Shown one piece after another: positions 1 through 9,145 of a DNA stretch of 64,000 nt (within the stretch, counting starts at the first letter, position 1; the number at the start of each line of letters is the position of its first letter). Both the position numbers and the translations under genes were made by a program. The notes below the pieces were generated by a model that saw only the letters and a list, made by a program, of their open reading frames with translations, made no database searches and was not told the DNA's origin. The stretch lies in contig CP114179.1 in assembly GCA_039555135.1 (NCBI GenBank), positions 1,922,001 to 1,986,000 on the forward strand. The letters are read 5' to 3'. Source of the DNA: Phycisphaeraceae bacterium D3-23 (GTDB lineage: Bacteria; Planctomycetota; Phycisphaerae; Phycisphaerales; Phycisphaeraceae).

Positions 1-1
1 G

Positions 2-988
2 CCTGTCGGCATGGGCATCATGGGCTTCCAGGACGCGCTCTTCATCCAGAAGCTCGCCTACAGCAGCGACGCCGCCATCCAGTTCGCCGACGAGTCGATG
101 GAGCACATCAGCTACCACGCGATCAGCGCCTCCATCGCGCTGGCCGAGGAACGCGGGACGTACTCGACCTACCAGGGCAGCAAGTGGGACCGCGGGATGC
201 TGCCGATCGACACGATCGCCGAGGTCGCCACGCACCGCGGCGAACAGTTCCTCGACCAGGACACGAGCTGCACGCTCGACTGGGCCCCGGTCCGCGAAGG
301 CCTCGCCAAGCACGGCATCCGAAACTCCAACGTCATGGCCATCGCCCCGACCGCGACGATCTCCAACATCGCCGGCAGCTTCCAGTCCATCGAGCCCACC
401 TACCGAAACCTCTTCGTCAAGTCCAACCTCTCGGGCGACTTCACCATCGTCAACGAGTACCTCATCCAGGACCTCAAGGACCGCGGGCTCTGGGACGACC
501 AGATGCTCGACGACCTCAAGCACTACGACGGCGGCGTGCAGCACATCGACCGCATCCCCGCCGACCTCAAAGAGCTCTACAAGACCGCGTTCGAGGTCGA
601 CCCCTTCGCGATGATCGAGTGCACCAGCCGACGCCAGAAGTGGATCGACATGGGCATCAGCTTCAACCTCTACATCGACACCCCCTCGGGCAAGATGCTC
701 AACGACATGTACATGGCCTGCTGGGAAAAGGGCCTCAAAACCACCTACTACCTCCGGTCGCTCGGCGCGACCCGGATCGAAAAATCCACCACCAGCGCCA
801 ACGGCAACACCTCGGCAAGACCGCCCAAGAAGCAGGCCCCATCCGATGTGATGGCCAACGACGCCGACGCCGCGCTCATCACCGCCCCGACGATCCAGGA
901 CGAATCGATCGACAAACTCCTCGACGGCAAACAAGCCGCCGACAACGCCTGCTCGATCGACAACCCCGACTGCGAGGCGTGTCAGTAA
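2..988 (+). CDS. nrdA: Ribonucleoside-diphosphate reductase, alpha subunit (class I), 5' partial
   Basis: This is the C-terminal 328 residues of the large, catalytic subunit that reduces ribonucleoside diphosphates to deoxy forms. The gene begins before the window; the frame is open from base 2. Visible family signatures are the PVGMGIMGFQDALF loop, the NSNVMAIAPTATISNIAGS segment, the adjacent tyrosines in KTTYYLRS that carry the radical, and a C-terminal cysteine pair (DCEACQ) that accepts electrons from thioredoxin or glutaredoxin. The small subunit lies 523 bp downstream on the same strand, with a repeat-flanked orphan gene in between. Assignment to the class I alpha subunit is secure. 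The active-site cysteines lie upstream, outside the window. Confidence 0.96.
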   Translation, partial: PVGMGIMGFQDALFIQKLAYSSDAAIQFADESMEHISYHAISASIALAEERGTYSTYQGSKWDRGMLPIDTIAEVATHRGEQFLDQDTSCTLDWAPVREGLAKHGIRNSNVMAIAPTATISNIAGSFQSIEPTYRNLFVKSNLSGDFTIVNEYLIQDLKDRGLWDDQMLDDLKHYDGGVQHIDRIPADLKELYKTAFEVDPFAMIECTSRRQKWIDMGISFNLYIDTPSGKMLNDMYMACWEKGLKTTYYLRSLGATRIEKSTTSANGNTSARPPKKQAPSDVMANDADAALITAPTIQDESIDKLLDGKQAADNACSIDNPDCEACQ

Positions 989-994
989 GACGAA

Positions 995-1461
995 TTTTTC
1001 ACCGCAGAGGACGCGGAGAGCGCAGAGTTACGCTCAAGAAAGCACGAGAGATGGACACAGCAAGGCAACACGCATACATGACGCTGCTTGCGCAAGGCCT
1101 ACTCCACTTGAAGTGGGACTTGGGATTCGTGGCCGATGGGTTGGCCTGGCGTAAGCCGTGGCTGATCCCAAGCCAAGGCCGGGCAGTGAAACAGGCTTTT
1201 GCTCGTGCCTTCGTACTGCATAATTTGGCTATTTTCTCGACCTGGTCATTTGACAACTTCTCTGAAGAGCGTTTTTGGGAAGGTGTGGACCAATTCAAAA
1301 ATGAATACCCCAAAGCGATTTGTCCCTACCGCAACACGTTCGATCGCCTGCTGAGGAATGAACCCGTCAACATCGTCGCGCCGGGCGGTGTTGGATCGAC
1401 ATGACCGTAAGCTGAGCCGCAGTCCAAATCCCTCTGCGTCCTCCGCGCCTCTGCGGTAAAA
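995..1461. repeat. Inverted-repeat pair flanking a single orphan gene (CGCAGAG-type repeat)
   Basis: The left arm (995-1033) contains CACCGCAGAGGACGCGGAGA, and the right arm (1429-1461) is its approximate inverse, containing CCTCTGCGTCCTCCGCGCC. Both arms are degenerate runs of the CGCAGAG/CGCGGAG motif. The only open frame between them is 1051-1404. The unit sits exactly between nrdA and nrdB. Dispersed repeats of this look are known from many environmental bacteria, often around small genes; that is background knowledge and was not tested here. A second cassette of the same design lies at 28291-28734. Confidence 0.75.
1051..1404 (+). CDS. Hypothetical protein (117 aa) inside repeat-flanked cassette
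   Basis: This 117-residue soluble protein is not recognised. The ATG at 1051 was chosen because the longer upstream frame runs through the left repeat arm and out of frame through nrdA. The protein is rich in aromatic residues (for example STWSFDNFSEERFWEGV) and has no signal peptide or membrane segment. Base composition is clearly lower in GC than nrdA and nrdB, which suggests acquisition. It lies between the two ribonucleotide reductase genes, but its enclosure by inverted repeats argues that it is cargo and not a reductase partner. No Shine-Dalgarno sequence is obvious, so expression is uncertain. Confidence 0.55.
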   Translation: MDTARQHAYMTLLAQGLLHLKWDLGFVADGLAWRKPWLIPSQGRAVKQAFARAFVLHNLAIFSTWSFDNFSEERFWEGVDQFKNEYPKAICPYRNTFDRLLRNEPVNIVAPGGVGST

Positions 1462-1511
1462 CACTCTCCCCCGAACCCCGAGACCCGAATCCCCAAACCC
1501 GAGACGTACCC

Positions 1512-2573
1512 ATGGCCTGCTGTGACGGACCTTCTGAAACCTACGACCTCTCCAAACCTGTCGATGTGAACGCCAAGCGGCTGATCAACTGCAAGGCGGT
1601 CGATGTGAACCAACTCTGCCCGATCAAGTACACCTGGGCGTGGGAGCACTACATCAACGGCTGCGCCAACCACTGGATGCCGACCGAGGTCTCGATGCAG
1701 AAGGATATCGAGCAGTGGAAGGACCCCAAGCTGTTCAGCGAAGATGAACGCCGGGTCATCATGCGCAACCTCGGGTTCTTCTCGACCGGCGAGTCGCTGG
1801 TCGCGAACAACATCGTGCTCGCGATCTTCAAGCACGTGACCAACCCCGAGGCCCGGCAGTACCTGCTCCGCCAGGCCTTCGAAGAGGCGATCCACACCCA
1901 CACGTTCCAGTACGTCTGCGAGTCGCTGAACCTCGACCACCGCGAGGTATTCAACATGTACCACGAGGTCGACTCGATCAAGGGCAAGGACGACTTCGTG
2001 ATGTCGCTCACCAGCGACGTCATGGACGACAACTTCAGGACCGACTCGGTCGAGAACGTGCAGCGCTTCCTCAAGAACCTGGTCGGCTTCTACGTCATCA
2101 TGGAAGGTATCTTCTTCTACTCGGGCTTTGTGATGATGCTCTCGTTCCACCGCCGCAACCAGATGGTCGGCATCGGCGAGCAGTTCCAGTACATCATGCG
2201 GGACGAGTCGATCCACATGAACTTCGGCATCGACCTGATCAACGGGATCAAGGACGAGAACCCCGAGGCGTGGACCGAGGACTTCAAGGCCGAGTGCATC
2301 GACCTGATCAAGCAGGCGGTCGAATACGAGATCAAGTACGCGCAGGACTGCCTGCCCAACGGCGTGCTGGGGCTCAACGCCGAGGCGTTTGACGAGTATG
2401 TGAAATACATCGCCAACCGCCGGACCGAGCGGATCGGCTTGGCCGAGCAGTACCCCGGGGCGCGTAACCCGTTCCCGTGGATGAGCGAGGTGATCGACCT
2501 GCAGAAGGAGAAGAACTTCTTCGAGAGCCGGGTGACGGAGTACCAGGGCGCGGGCAACCTCGACTGGGACTGA
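1512..2573 (+). CDS. nrdB: Ribonucleoside-diphosphate reductase beta subunit, class Ic type
   Basis: This 353-residue ferritin-like radical subunit partners NrdA. Metal ligands can be placed by motif: Glu94 (STGESLV), Glu125 and His128 (FEEAIHTH), Glu198 (IMEGIFF), Glu232 and His235 (DESIHMN). The residue that carries the tyrosyl radical in class Ia enzymes is Phe132 here (HTHTFQYV). Phe at this site plus Glu as first ligand is the signature of class Ic enzymes such as that of Chlamydia trachomatis, which use a Mn(IV)/Fe(III) cofactor; the spacing of all ligands matches that protein. The gene is followed by a strong terminator. The cofactor is inferred from sequence only. Confidence 0.95.
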   Translation: MACCDGPSETYDLSKPVDVNAKRLINCKAVDVNQLCPIKYTWAWEHYINGCANHWMPTEVSMQKDIEQWKDPKLFSEDERRVIMRNLGFFSTGESLVANNIVLAIFKHVTNPEARQYLLRQAFEEAIHTHTFQYVCESLNLDHREVFNMYHEVDSIKGKDDFVMSLTSDVMDDNFRTDSVENVQRFLKNLVGFYVIMEGIFFYSGFVMMLSFHRRNQMVGIGEQFQYIMRDESIHMNFGIDLINGIKDENPEAWTEDFKAECIDLIKQAVEYEIKYAQDCLPNGVLGLNAEAFDEYVKYIANRRTERIGLAEQYPGARNPFPWMSEVIDLQKEKNFFESRVTEYQGAGNLDWD

Positions 2574-2602
2574 CCGCAGCGTACAGCCGATGGCTATCCC
2601 CG

Positions 2603-2628
2603 CCCCCGCCGCAAGGCGGGGGTTTTTT
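2603..2628 (+). terminator. Rho-independent terminator after nrdB
   Basis: A perfect 8-bp GC stem (CCCCCGCC / GGCGGGGG, loop GCAA) is followed directly by six T residues. It lies 30 bp after the nrdB stop codon and before the convergent AraC-family gene. Confidence 0.9.
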
Positions 2629-2674
2629 GTACGGCGTACCAGACGCTTCGCGGACTTGGCATGGTGCCACGCGC

Positions 2675-3481
2675 CTACACCCCGTGCTCGGCCTTGCGGA
2701 TCTGCGTCGGGCTCTTGCCGAGTTCTCGGCGGACGGTCTTGTTGAAGAGTTGTAAATCCGGCAGGCCAACGTCGCGCGCGATGACGCGGATCGGGAGGGT
2801 CGAGTGTTCGAGCAGGTGCTTGGCGCGTTCCATCCGGCGGTGGCGGATGAAGGCGACCACCGTGTTGTCGAAGCGCTGTCGGAACAGGCGGGTGAGCTGG
2901 TTGTTCGACACACCGACGGCCTTGGCGATCTCGGCGACGCGGATCGGGGTCGCGAGGTTGAGGTTGATTAGCCGGACGGCGTCGTCGAGCGCCGGGTGGT
3001 AAGTGATCGGCTCGCCATCGGCGCCGGCCTCGGGCGGGTCGGCGAGTTGCCAGAGCACGTCCCACACCCGGGCGGACACCCGGCCCGGGTCGGTGCGGAA
3101 CCACTCGACACCCTCGCGGAACTGATTATGCAAAAGCTCGAAGCGGCGGCCCAGGTCCTGGGTCGCGGGGATGGTCGGCAGGCCGCGTGTCGACTCGTGC
3201 CCGGGCAGGCGGAAGTGGGCGAAGGTGTGCTCGCACTTGGGCTCCTTGAAGTGGTACTCCTGCACGGCCGCGGGCGGCGTGATGCCGACGGTACGCGGGT
3301 GGACGCACATGTGGCGGCCGTCGACAAAAAGCTCGGCCTCGTAGCGGTAGAAGTGGAGCGACCAGAGCCCGGGGAGTTGGAAGCGTTCGACCGGCGTGTG
3401 GCCGTGCTCAGCATGGGCGAGCATGACGACCTCGGGCGGGCTGTGCAGCGGGATGGGCCAGTGGGGGGTCGGACCGGGCAT
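2675..3481 (-). CDS. AraC-family transcriptional regulator
   Basis: This 268-residue DNA-binding regulator has an N-terminal effector-sensing region, cupin-like by pattern (about residues 15-120, with several His residues), and a C-terminal AraC/XylS double helix-turn-helix domain (about residues 175-265). The latter includes IRVAEIAKAVGVSNNQLTRL and the second-helix segment VIARDVGLPDLQLFNKTVRR. It is transcribed divergently from the three lipoprotein/DUF1501 pairs, from a shared 218-bp intergenic region. This makes it the best candidate for their regulator, probably responding to a sugar or polysaccharide breakdown product. The ligand cannot be read from the sequence. Confidence 0.9.
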   Translation of the reverse strand: MPGPTPHWPIPLHSPPEVVMLAHAEHGHTPVERFQLPGLWSLHFYRYEAELFVDGRHMCVHPRTVGITPPAAVQEYHFKEPKCEHTFAHFRLPGHESTRGLPTIPATQDLGRRFELLHNQFREGVEWFRTDPGRVSARVWDVLWQLADPPEAGADGEPITYHPALDDAVRLINLNLATPIRVAEIAKAVGVSNNQLTRLFRQRFDNTVVAFIRHRRMERAKHLLEHSTLPIRVIARDVGLPDLQLFNKTVRRELGKSPTQIRKAEHGV

Positions 3482-3699
3482 GGTGGAAATAGACTAGTGA
3501 TTTGTCGGTCTGGGTGTCTGCGGCCGCGCTATTTTGGAAGAGTCGGGACGCGGGATGAAGGTAGGTAAGAGAAACGGATTCCATTGTAATAGTATGTAGA
3601 GTGGGATGGTCCCGCTTTTGCCCGGACGTTCGCGGCCGGTCGGCGTTACATGCGTCCCGCATACGCTCTGCACAGAATCGACCACTCAGGCAACACCCT
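3482..3699. other. Divergent intergenic region between the AraC regulator and the first DUF1549/DUF1553 gene
   Basis: These 218 bp separate two divergent genes and must hold both promoters and any AraC-type operator. An AT-richer stretch (about 3570-3605) is the most likely promoter zone. No convincing -35/-10 pair or direct-repeat operator could be assigned by eye, and no small gene is evident. Confidence 0.4.
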
Positions 3700-6600
3700 A
3701 TGCACACGATACTCGGTCTGTCGAAAACGCAAAAACTCCTCGCGGCGGCACTCCTCGCGGCGGCCACGGGACTCACCGGCTGTGGCGACGGCGGGTCGTC
3801 CGCAGATCGCGACGACGCGGCGATCGACGGCTCGGCCTCGCTCGTCCAAGGCGACGGCGCGGCGGTCGAAATGATCAGCCACCGGCCAGAGCGCCCTATC
3901 GACTTCGGACGCGACATCCGGCCGATCCTGTCGGACAACTGCTTCTTCTGCCACGGCCCCGACTCCGCCGTCGCCGAGCAGACCGGCGGGCTGCGGCTCG
4001 ACTCCTACGAGGGCGCGACCGCCGAGCGCGACAACGCCGACCCGGCCATCATCCCCGGTGATCCCGACAACTCTCCGCTCATGCGGCGGGTGCTCTCGAC
4101 CAACCCCAACACCGTGATGCCCCCACCCGAGTCGCATCGCACGGTGACGGCCGCCGAGGCCGAGCTGCTGCGCCAGTGGATCGAGTCGGGTGCGGAGTAT
4201 CGCGGGCACTGGGCGTTTGAATCGCCGCAGCGCCCCGAGCTGCCCGAGGTCGAACGCGAAGCGTGGGTGCGCAACGCGATCGATACATTCGTGCTGGCCG
4301 AGCTCGAGCGGCAGGGGCTCTCGCCCTCGCGTGAGGCGGACAAGGCGACGCTGATCCGCCGGGCGACGCTGGACCTGACCGGCCTGCCGCCGACGCCGGA
4401 GGAGGTCGACGCGTTCCTCGCCGACGATTCGGCCAACGCCTATGAAAAAGTCGTCGACCGCCTGCTCGCGTCGCCGCGCTACGGCGAGCGCATGGCCAGT
4501 GTCTGGCTCGACCTGTCGCGCTACGGCGACACGAACGGCTTCCACCACGACCATCACCGCACGATGTGGCCCTGGCGCGACTGGGTCGTCAAGGCCTTCA
4601 ACGAAAACAAGCCCATCGACGTGTTCTTCGTCGAGCAACTCGCCGGCGACCTGCTGCCCGACGCGACGCGCGAACAAATCCTCGCCAGCGGTTTCAACCG
4701 AAACCACAACATCAACGACGAGGGCGGCGCGCTCGACGCCGAGTACCGCGTCGAGGCCGTGGCCGACCGTGTCGAGACGACCGCTGCGGTGTTCATGGCG
4801 CTGACGTTTAACTGCTGCCGCTGCCACGACCACAAGTACGACCCGTTCACGCAGGAAGACTATTTTGCGATGTTCGCGTACTTCAACTCGGTCGAGGAGC
4901 GCGGGCTCTACGGCGCGAACCCGAACATCACGGCCTATCCGCCGAGCATGATGTACGGCTCGCCCGAGACCGAGCAAGCGCTCGCCGAGGCGCAGGACCG
5001 GCTGGATACGATGATGGCCGAGGCCGACGGCCCCGACGCGGGCATCGCGCAGGAGCAGGCCCGGTGGCAGCAGGAACTCTTCGAATCGGCAAGCATCCGA
5101 TGGGCCGACACGGCGCTGACGAGTGCCGAGTCGAGCGACGGCGCGACACTCACCGAGCAGCCCGACGGCTCGGTGCTCGCCACCGGCGCGAACCCCGCCA
5201 GCGACTCGCACACCTACACCCTCCGCACCGACGCGACCGGGCTCCGCCTCCTCCGGCTCGATGCGCTCAACGACCCGTCGACGGGCGACCGCGTCGGCCG
5301 GATGAGCAATGGCAATGCGGTGCTCAGTGGGATGGAGGTCGCCGTCACCTCCGTCGCCGACCCCGCACAGACCAAGACGCTCCAGTTCGACTGGGCGTGG
5401 GCGAGCCTCGAGCAGCCCAACGGCGACTTCGACATCTTCAACGCGGTCAATGGCGACGGCGACGGCTGGGCCGTGGGCGGACACCTCGACACAGACCCAC
5501 GCACCGCGCTGTTCGTCGCCGACGAAGCGTTCGGTTACGAGGGCGGCACCGAGATCAAGGTCACACTCCACTACCGCTCGCGCTACGCCAACCATTCGCT
5601 GGGCCGGGTCAAGCTCGGCTTCGCGGCGGCGGAACAGGTCGACCTGGCCGCGCTGTTCCCGACCGTGACGCGTGACTGGTTCATGGCCGGCCCGTACCAG
5701 GAAGCCGGCTACGACGCGGCGTACAACACCGACCATGGCCCCGAAGCCGCCGAGTACGTCTCGCCCCACCTCGTCTTTGGCGAAGGCAAGCCACGCTTCG
5801 GCCACCGGCCGATGTATGTCGACGGCCAGGCACACGAGTTGCAGGCCGTCACCGCCGCGTTCTACCTCGCACGCTCGATCTTCACCCCCGTCGAGCGCAC
5901 GCTCAACCTTTCCCTGGGCAGTGATGACGGCATCCGCGTCTACCTCAACGGCGAAGAGGTCTACGCCAACAACGTCCAGCGCGGCGTGACGCCCGACTCG
6001 GACCAGACCGCGATCACGCTTCGCCCCGGCGAAAACACGCTCGTGCTCAAGATCATCAACGGCGGCGGGCAGGCGGGCTTCTACTACAAACCGGCCGAGC
6101 CGACACCCACGCCCGGCCCGGCCGCGCCGCTCGCGCTGGTCGCGCCCGGCGACCGGCTGCCCGCCTTGGCGCAGCGGTTCGACCATGACTGGCGTCGCTC
6201 GTTCTCCCCCGCCTACCGCGAGCTCATGCTCAAGGCCGACACGATCCGCGCCGAGATTGAAGCACTCAACGCGCAGCGTGCCCCCGTCCTCATCATGAAG
6301 GAGCTGCCCCAGCCCACGCCGACGTACATCCTCCACCGCGGCGAGTACAGCCACCCGATCATGGAGGACGCCGAGACCGGCGAGCCCCTGGACCCACTCA
6401 CGCGCCACCCCCCTGCGCCGCTGGGCACCGAGCTGCCCGAGGGCGCGCCCAACAACCGGCTGGGGCTCGCGCGCTGGCTGACCGCGCCCGACCACCCGCT
6501 CACCGCGCGCGTCCATGTCAACCGAAACTGGGCGATGCTCTTTGGCACCGGCATCGTCAAAACCAGCGAAGACTTCGGCAACCAGGCCGACTGGCCCAGC

Positions 6601-7401
6601 CACCCCGGGCTGCTCGACTGGCTGGCGGTCGAGTTTGTGGACTCGGGCTGGGACCAGAAGGAGCTGCTGCGGATGATCCTCACCAGCGCGACGTACCGGC
6701 AGACCTCCGTCATCGACGCCGACGCCTTCGCGGCCGACCCGGGCAACCGGCTGCTGGCCTACTTCCCGCGTCGTCGGCTCTCGGCCGAGATGATCCGCGA
6801 CCAGGCGCTCTTCGCGTCCGGGCTGTTGGTCGAGACCATGGGCGGCCCGGCCGTGAAGCCTTACCAGCCGATGGGGCTCTGGCGCGAGGTCTCGATCCCC
6901 AGCTCCAACACGCGAAACTTCCAACGCGGCAGCGGCGACGACCTCTACCGCCGGTCGCTCTACACCTACTGGAAACGCACCGCGCCCAGCCCGCAGATGG
7001 CGGCGTTTGATGCGCCGACCCGAGAGTTCTGCGTCATCGAACGCGGCGCGACCAACACGCCGCTGCAGGTGCTCGTCCTCTGGAACGATGAGCAGTACCT
7101 CGAGGCCGCCCGCGTCCTCGCGGCGCGAGCGCTGACCGAGCGCGACACGACCGGCGACCGGCTGACGCACCTGTACCGGCTCTGCAGCGGTGATGCGCCG
7201 GGCGACGCAAAGCGGGCGGTGCTGGAAAGCGCGCTCGACACGTTCCTCGAACGCTATGCCGACACGCCCGACGAGGCGCAGATGCTGTTGGGCTACGGCG
7301 AAGCACCGCTGCCCGAGACGTACGACCCGGCCGAGTTGGCGGCGTGGACCATGGTCGCGAGCGCCGTGCTGTCGCTCGACGAAACGATCGTGCGCGACTA
7401 G
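3700..7401 (+). CDS. Planctomycete cytochrome c-type lipoprotein with DUF1549 and DUF1553 domains (copy 1)
   Basis: This 1,233-residue exported lipoprotein belongs to the large planctomycete family with PSCyt1, DUF1549 and DUF1553 domains. The start at 3700 was chosen because it gives a signal peptide ending in the lipobox LTGC (Cys28); the frame extends upstream without such a feature. A haem-type motif CFFCH (residues 81-85) follows RDIRPILSDN. DUF1549 covers about residues 190-400 and includes a second motif, CRCHDHKYDP (about 372-381). A long central insert (about 430-820) contains beta-rich segments such as SLGSDDGIRVYLNGEEVY that resemble carbohydrate-binding or PA14-like modules. DUF1553 is C-terminal (about 915-1150). 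It is paired with the DUF1501 gene downstream. Biochemical function of the family is unknown; export and possible glycan use are inferred. Confidence 0.9.
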   Translation: MHTILGLSKTQKLLAAALLAAATGLTGCGDGGSSADRDDAAIDGSASLVQGDGAAVEMISHRPERPIDFGRDIRPILSDNCFFCHGPDSAVAEQTGGLRLDSYEGATAERDNADPAIIPGDPDNSPLMRRVLSTNPNTVMPPPESHRTVTAAEAELLRQWIESGAEYRGHWAFESPQRPELPEVEREAWVRNAIDTFVLAELERQGLSPSREADKATLIRRATLDLTGLPPTPEEVDAFLADDSANAYEKVVDRLLASPRYGERMASVWLDLSRYGDTNGFHHDHHRTMWPWRDWVVKAFNENKPIDVFFVEQLAGDLLPDATREQILASGFNRNHNINDEGGALDAEYRVEAVADRVETTAAVFMALTFNCCRCHDHKYDPFTQEDYFAMFAYFNSVEERGLYGANPNITAYPPSMMYGSPETEQALAEAQDRLDTMMAEADGPDAGIAQEQARWQQELFESASIRWADTALTSAESSDGATLTEQPDGSVLATGANPASDSHTYTLRTDATGLRLLRLDALNDPSTGDRVGRMSNGNAVLSGMEVAVTSVADPAQTKTLQFDWAWASLEQPNGDFDIFNAVNGDGDGWAVGGHLDTDPRTALFVADEAFGYEGGTEIKVTLHYRSRYANHSLGRVKLGFAAAEQVDLAALFPTVTRDWFMAGPYQEAGYDAAYNTDHGPEAAEYVSPHLVFGEGKPRFGHRPMYVDGQAHELQAVTAAFYLARSIFTPVERTLNLSLGSDDGIRVYLNGEEVYANNVQRGVTPDSDQTAITLRPGENTLVLKIINGGGQAGFYYKPAEPTPTPGPAAPLALVAPGDRLPALAQRFDHDWRRSFSPAYRELMLKADTIRAEIEALNAQRAPVLIMKELPQPTPTYILHRGEYSHPIMEDAETGEPLDPLTRHPPAPLGTELPEGAPNNRLGLARWLTAPDHPLTARVHVNRNWAMLFGTGIVKTSEDFGNQADWPSHPGLLDWLAVEFVDSGWDQKELLRMILTSATYRQTSVIDADAFAADPGNRLLAYFPRRRLSAEMIRDQALFASGLLVETMGGPAVKPYQPMGLWREVSIPSSNTRNFQRGSGDDLYRRSLYTYWKRTAPSPQMAAFDAPTREFCVIERGATNTPLQVLVLWNDEQYLEAARVLAARALTERDTTGDRLTHLYRLCSGDAPGDAKRAVLESALDTFLERYADTPDEAQMLLGYGEAPLPETYDPAELAAWTMVASAVLSLDETIVRD

Positions 7402-7411
7402 CGATGAAACA

Positions 7412-7504
7412 GTGGGGCGGGCTTCCAGCCCGCCATCAGGCCGAAGGCCTGAGTGCTTTGGATCCGCGGCGTTGCCGCGATGGCGGGCAAGATGCCCGCC
7501 CTAC
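7412..7504. repeat. Palindromic intergenic element (GGCGGGC type), copy 1
   Basis: About 93 bp made of successive hairpins: GGCGGGCTTCCAGCCCGCC, then AGGCCGAAGGCCT, then CGCGGCGTTGCCGCG, then GGCGGGCAAGATGCCCGCC. The first and last hairpins are inverted copies of each other. A close copy occupies the equivalent position in the second gene pair (12331-12425). It looks like a non-coding REP/MITE-like element. Confidence 0.8.
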
Positions 7505-7576
7505 CCGTCTGTTGTTGGGCTTGTCTCACCTAGACCCCGCGGACCTCGCCCGCGGCTTTGATGAAGGAAACGCCGA

Positions 7577-9071
7577 ATGGACCCCGTTGAAAAACACCTG
7601 CTGAACCTCACACGACGCCAGTTCTTCGGCAAGGCCTCGCAAGGCATGGTCGCCGGCATGGGGGTCGGCGCGCTCGCGTCGCTCCTCGCCGACTCCGCCT
7701 CGGCCAGCCAGGTGCCGGGCGTCGGCGTCTCGGGCGGCGGCGTGCTGGGCTCGCCCCACTTCGCGCCCAAGGCCAAGCGCGTCATCTTCCTCCACCAGAT
7801 GGGTGCGCCCTCGCAGCTCGACCTCTTCGACCACAAACCCGGCCTGCAGGAACACCGCGGCAAGGACCTGCGCGCCTTCCCCGAGATCTACCAGGGCCAG
7901 CGCATCACCGGCATGACCTCGGGCCAGGCCACGCTCCCCATCGCGCCGTCGATCTTCAAGTTCGACCGCTACGACAACAACACGGACGAGGGCCTCTACG
8001 TCAGTGAGCTGTTGCCCCACACCGGGTCGTGCGCCAAGGAGCTGTGCGTCATCAAGTCGATGTACACCGAGGCGATCAACCACGAGCCGGGCATCACCTT
8101 CTTCCAGACGGGCCACCAGCAGCCCGGCCGGCCGTCGATGGGCGCGTGGATGAGCTATGGGCTGGGCAGCGAACGACAACCTGCCCTCCTTCGTCGTTAT
8201 GATCAGCCAGGGCTCGGGCAATATGCAGACGCTCTCGGCCCGGATGTGGGGCTCGGGCTTCTTGCCCAGCGAGCACCAGGGCGTCAAGTTCCGTGCAGGC
8301 GGCGACCCCGTGCTGTTCCTCTCCGACCCCAAGGGTGTACGCCGCGACGACCGCCGCGAGATGCTCGATGCCGTGAACGCGATCAACGAGCTCGAGCACG
8401 ACCGCGTGCAGGACCCGGAGATCATGGCCCGCATTGCGCAGGGCGAGATGGCCTATCGCATGCAGATGTCCGTCCCCGAGCTCACCGACTTCTCCGACGA
8501 GGACGCCGAGACACTCGAGCTCTACGGCCCCGACGTCAACAAGCCCGGCAGCTACGCGTCGCACTGCCTGCTCGCGCGACGCCTCGCCGAGCGCGATGTC
8601 CGCTTCATCCAGCTCTACCACCGCGGGTGGGATGCGCACGGCAACCTGCCCCGCGAGATCCGTGCGCAGTGCGCCGCGACCGACCAGCCCCAGGCCGCGC
8701 TCATCAAAGACCTCGCAAGGCGCGGCATGCTCGAAGAAACACTCGTCGTCTGGGGCGGCGAGTTCGGCCGCGGCGTCTACTCCCAAGGCGCGCTCTCGGC
8801 CGAGAACTACGGCCGGGACCACCACCCCAAGTGTTTCACCATGTGGATGGCCGGGGGCGGCGTGAAGCCGGGCATCAGCTACGGCGAGACCGACGAGTTG
8901 GGCTACAACGTCGTCGACAAAGAAAACAACGGTATCCACGTCCACGACCTACACGCCACCATGCTCCACCTCCTGGGGATCGACCACGAACGCCTGACCT
9001 ACCGCTTCCAGGGCCGGCGATACCGGCTAACCGACATCGCCGGCATCGTGAAACAAGAACTACTCGCGTAG
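7577..9071 (+). pseudogene. DUF1501 family Tat-exported protein, frameshifted (copy 1)
   Basis: This is a member of the DUF1501 family, related to the alkaline phosphatase/sulfatase fold and paired with DUF1549/DUF1553 proteins. A twin-arginine signal (LTRRQFFGKA, residues 11-20) starts the protein. The frame runs correctly to [11 protein letters not shown], then breaks near base 8171. The next frame continues as [12 protein letters not shown] and goes on to family hallmarks [21 protein letters not shown] and [15 protein letters not shown]. The span exceeds a multiple of three by one base. Paralogues at 12468 and 16625 read through this site with one codon between GLGS and the following Asn. 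It is either a real one-base mutation or a sequence error; no homopolymer lies at the break. Confidence 0.85.
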
Positions 9072-9145
9072 CCATCGCACGCTAAAATCCGGCCCGCATC
9101 TGGGTGGAGCCGATGCACGAAACACCCGTTCTCTGGGACGCGCCT

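Noticed and set aside
1051-1404. Accessory subunit or regulator of ribonucleotide reductase
   Set aside because: Its position between nrdA and nrdB is better explained by its enclosure in inverted repeats and its different base composition. No NrdR-like or ATP-cone motif is present.
3646-7170. Very long open frame on the minus strand, antisense to the first DUF1549/DUF1553 gene (about 1,170 codons)
   Set aside because: Its translation is dominated by Arg, Gly, Ala and Val with no domain, as expected from GC-rich antisense DNA. Similar shadows exist at 31136-33649 and 53935-55569.
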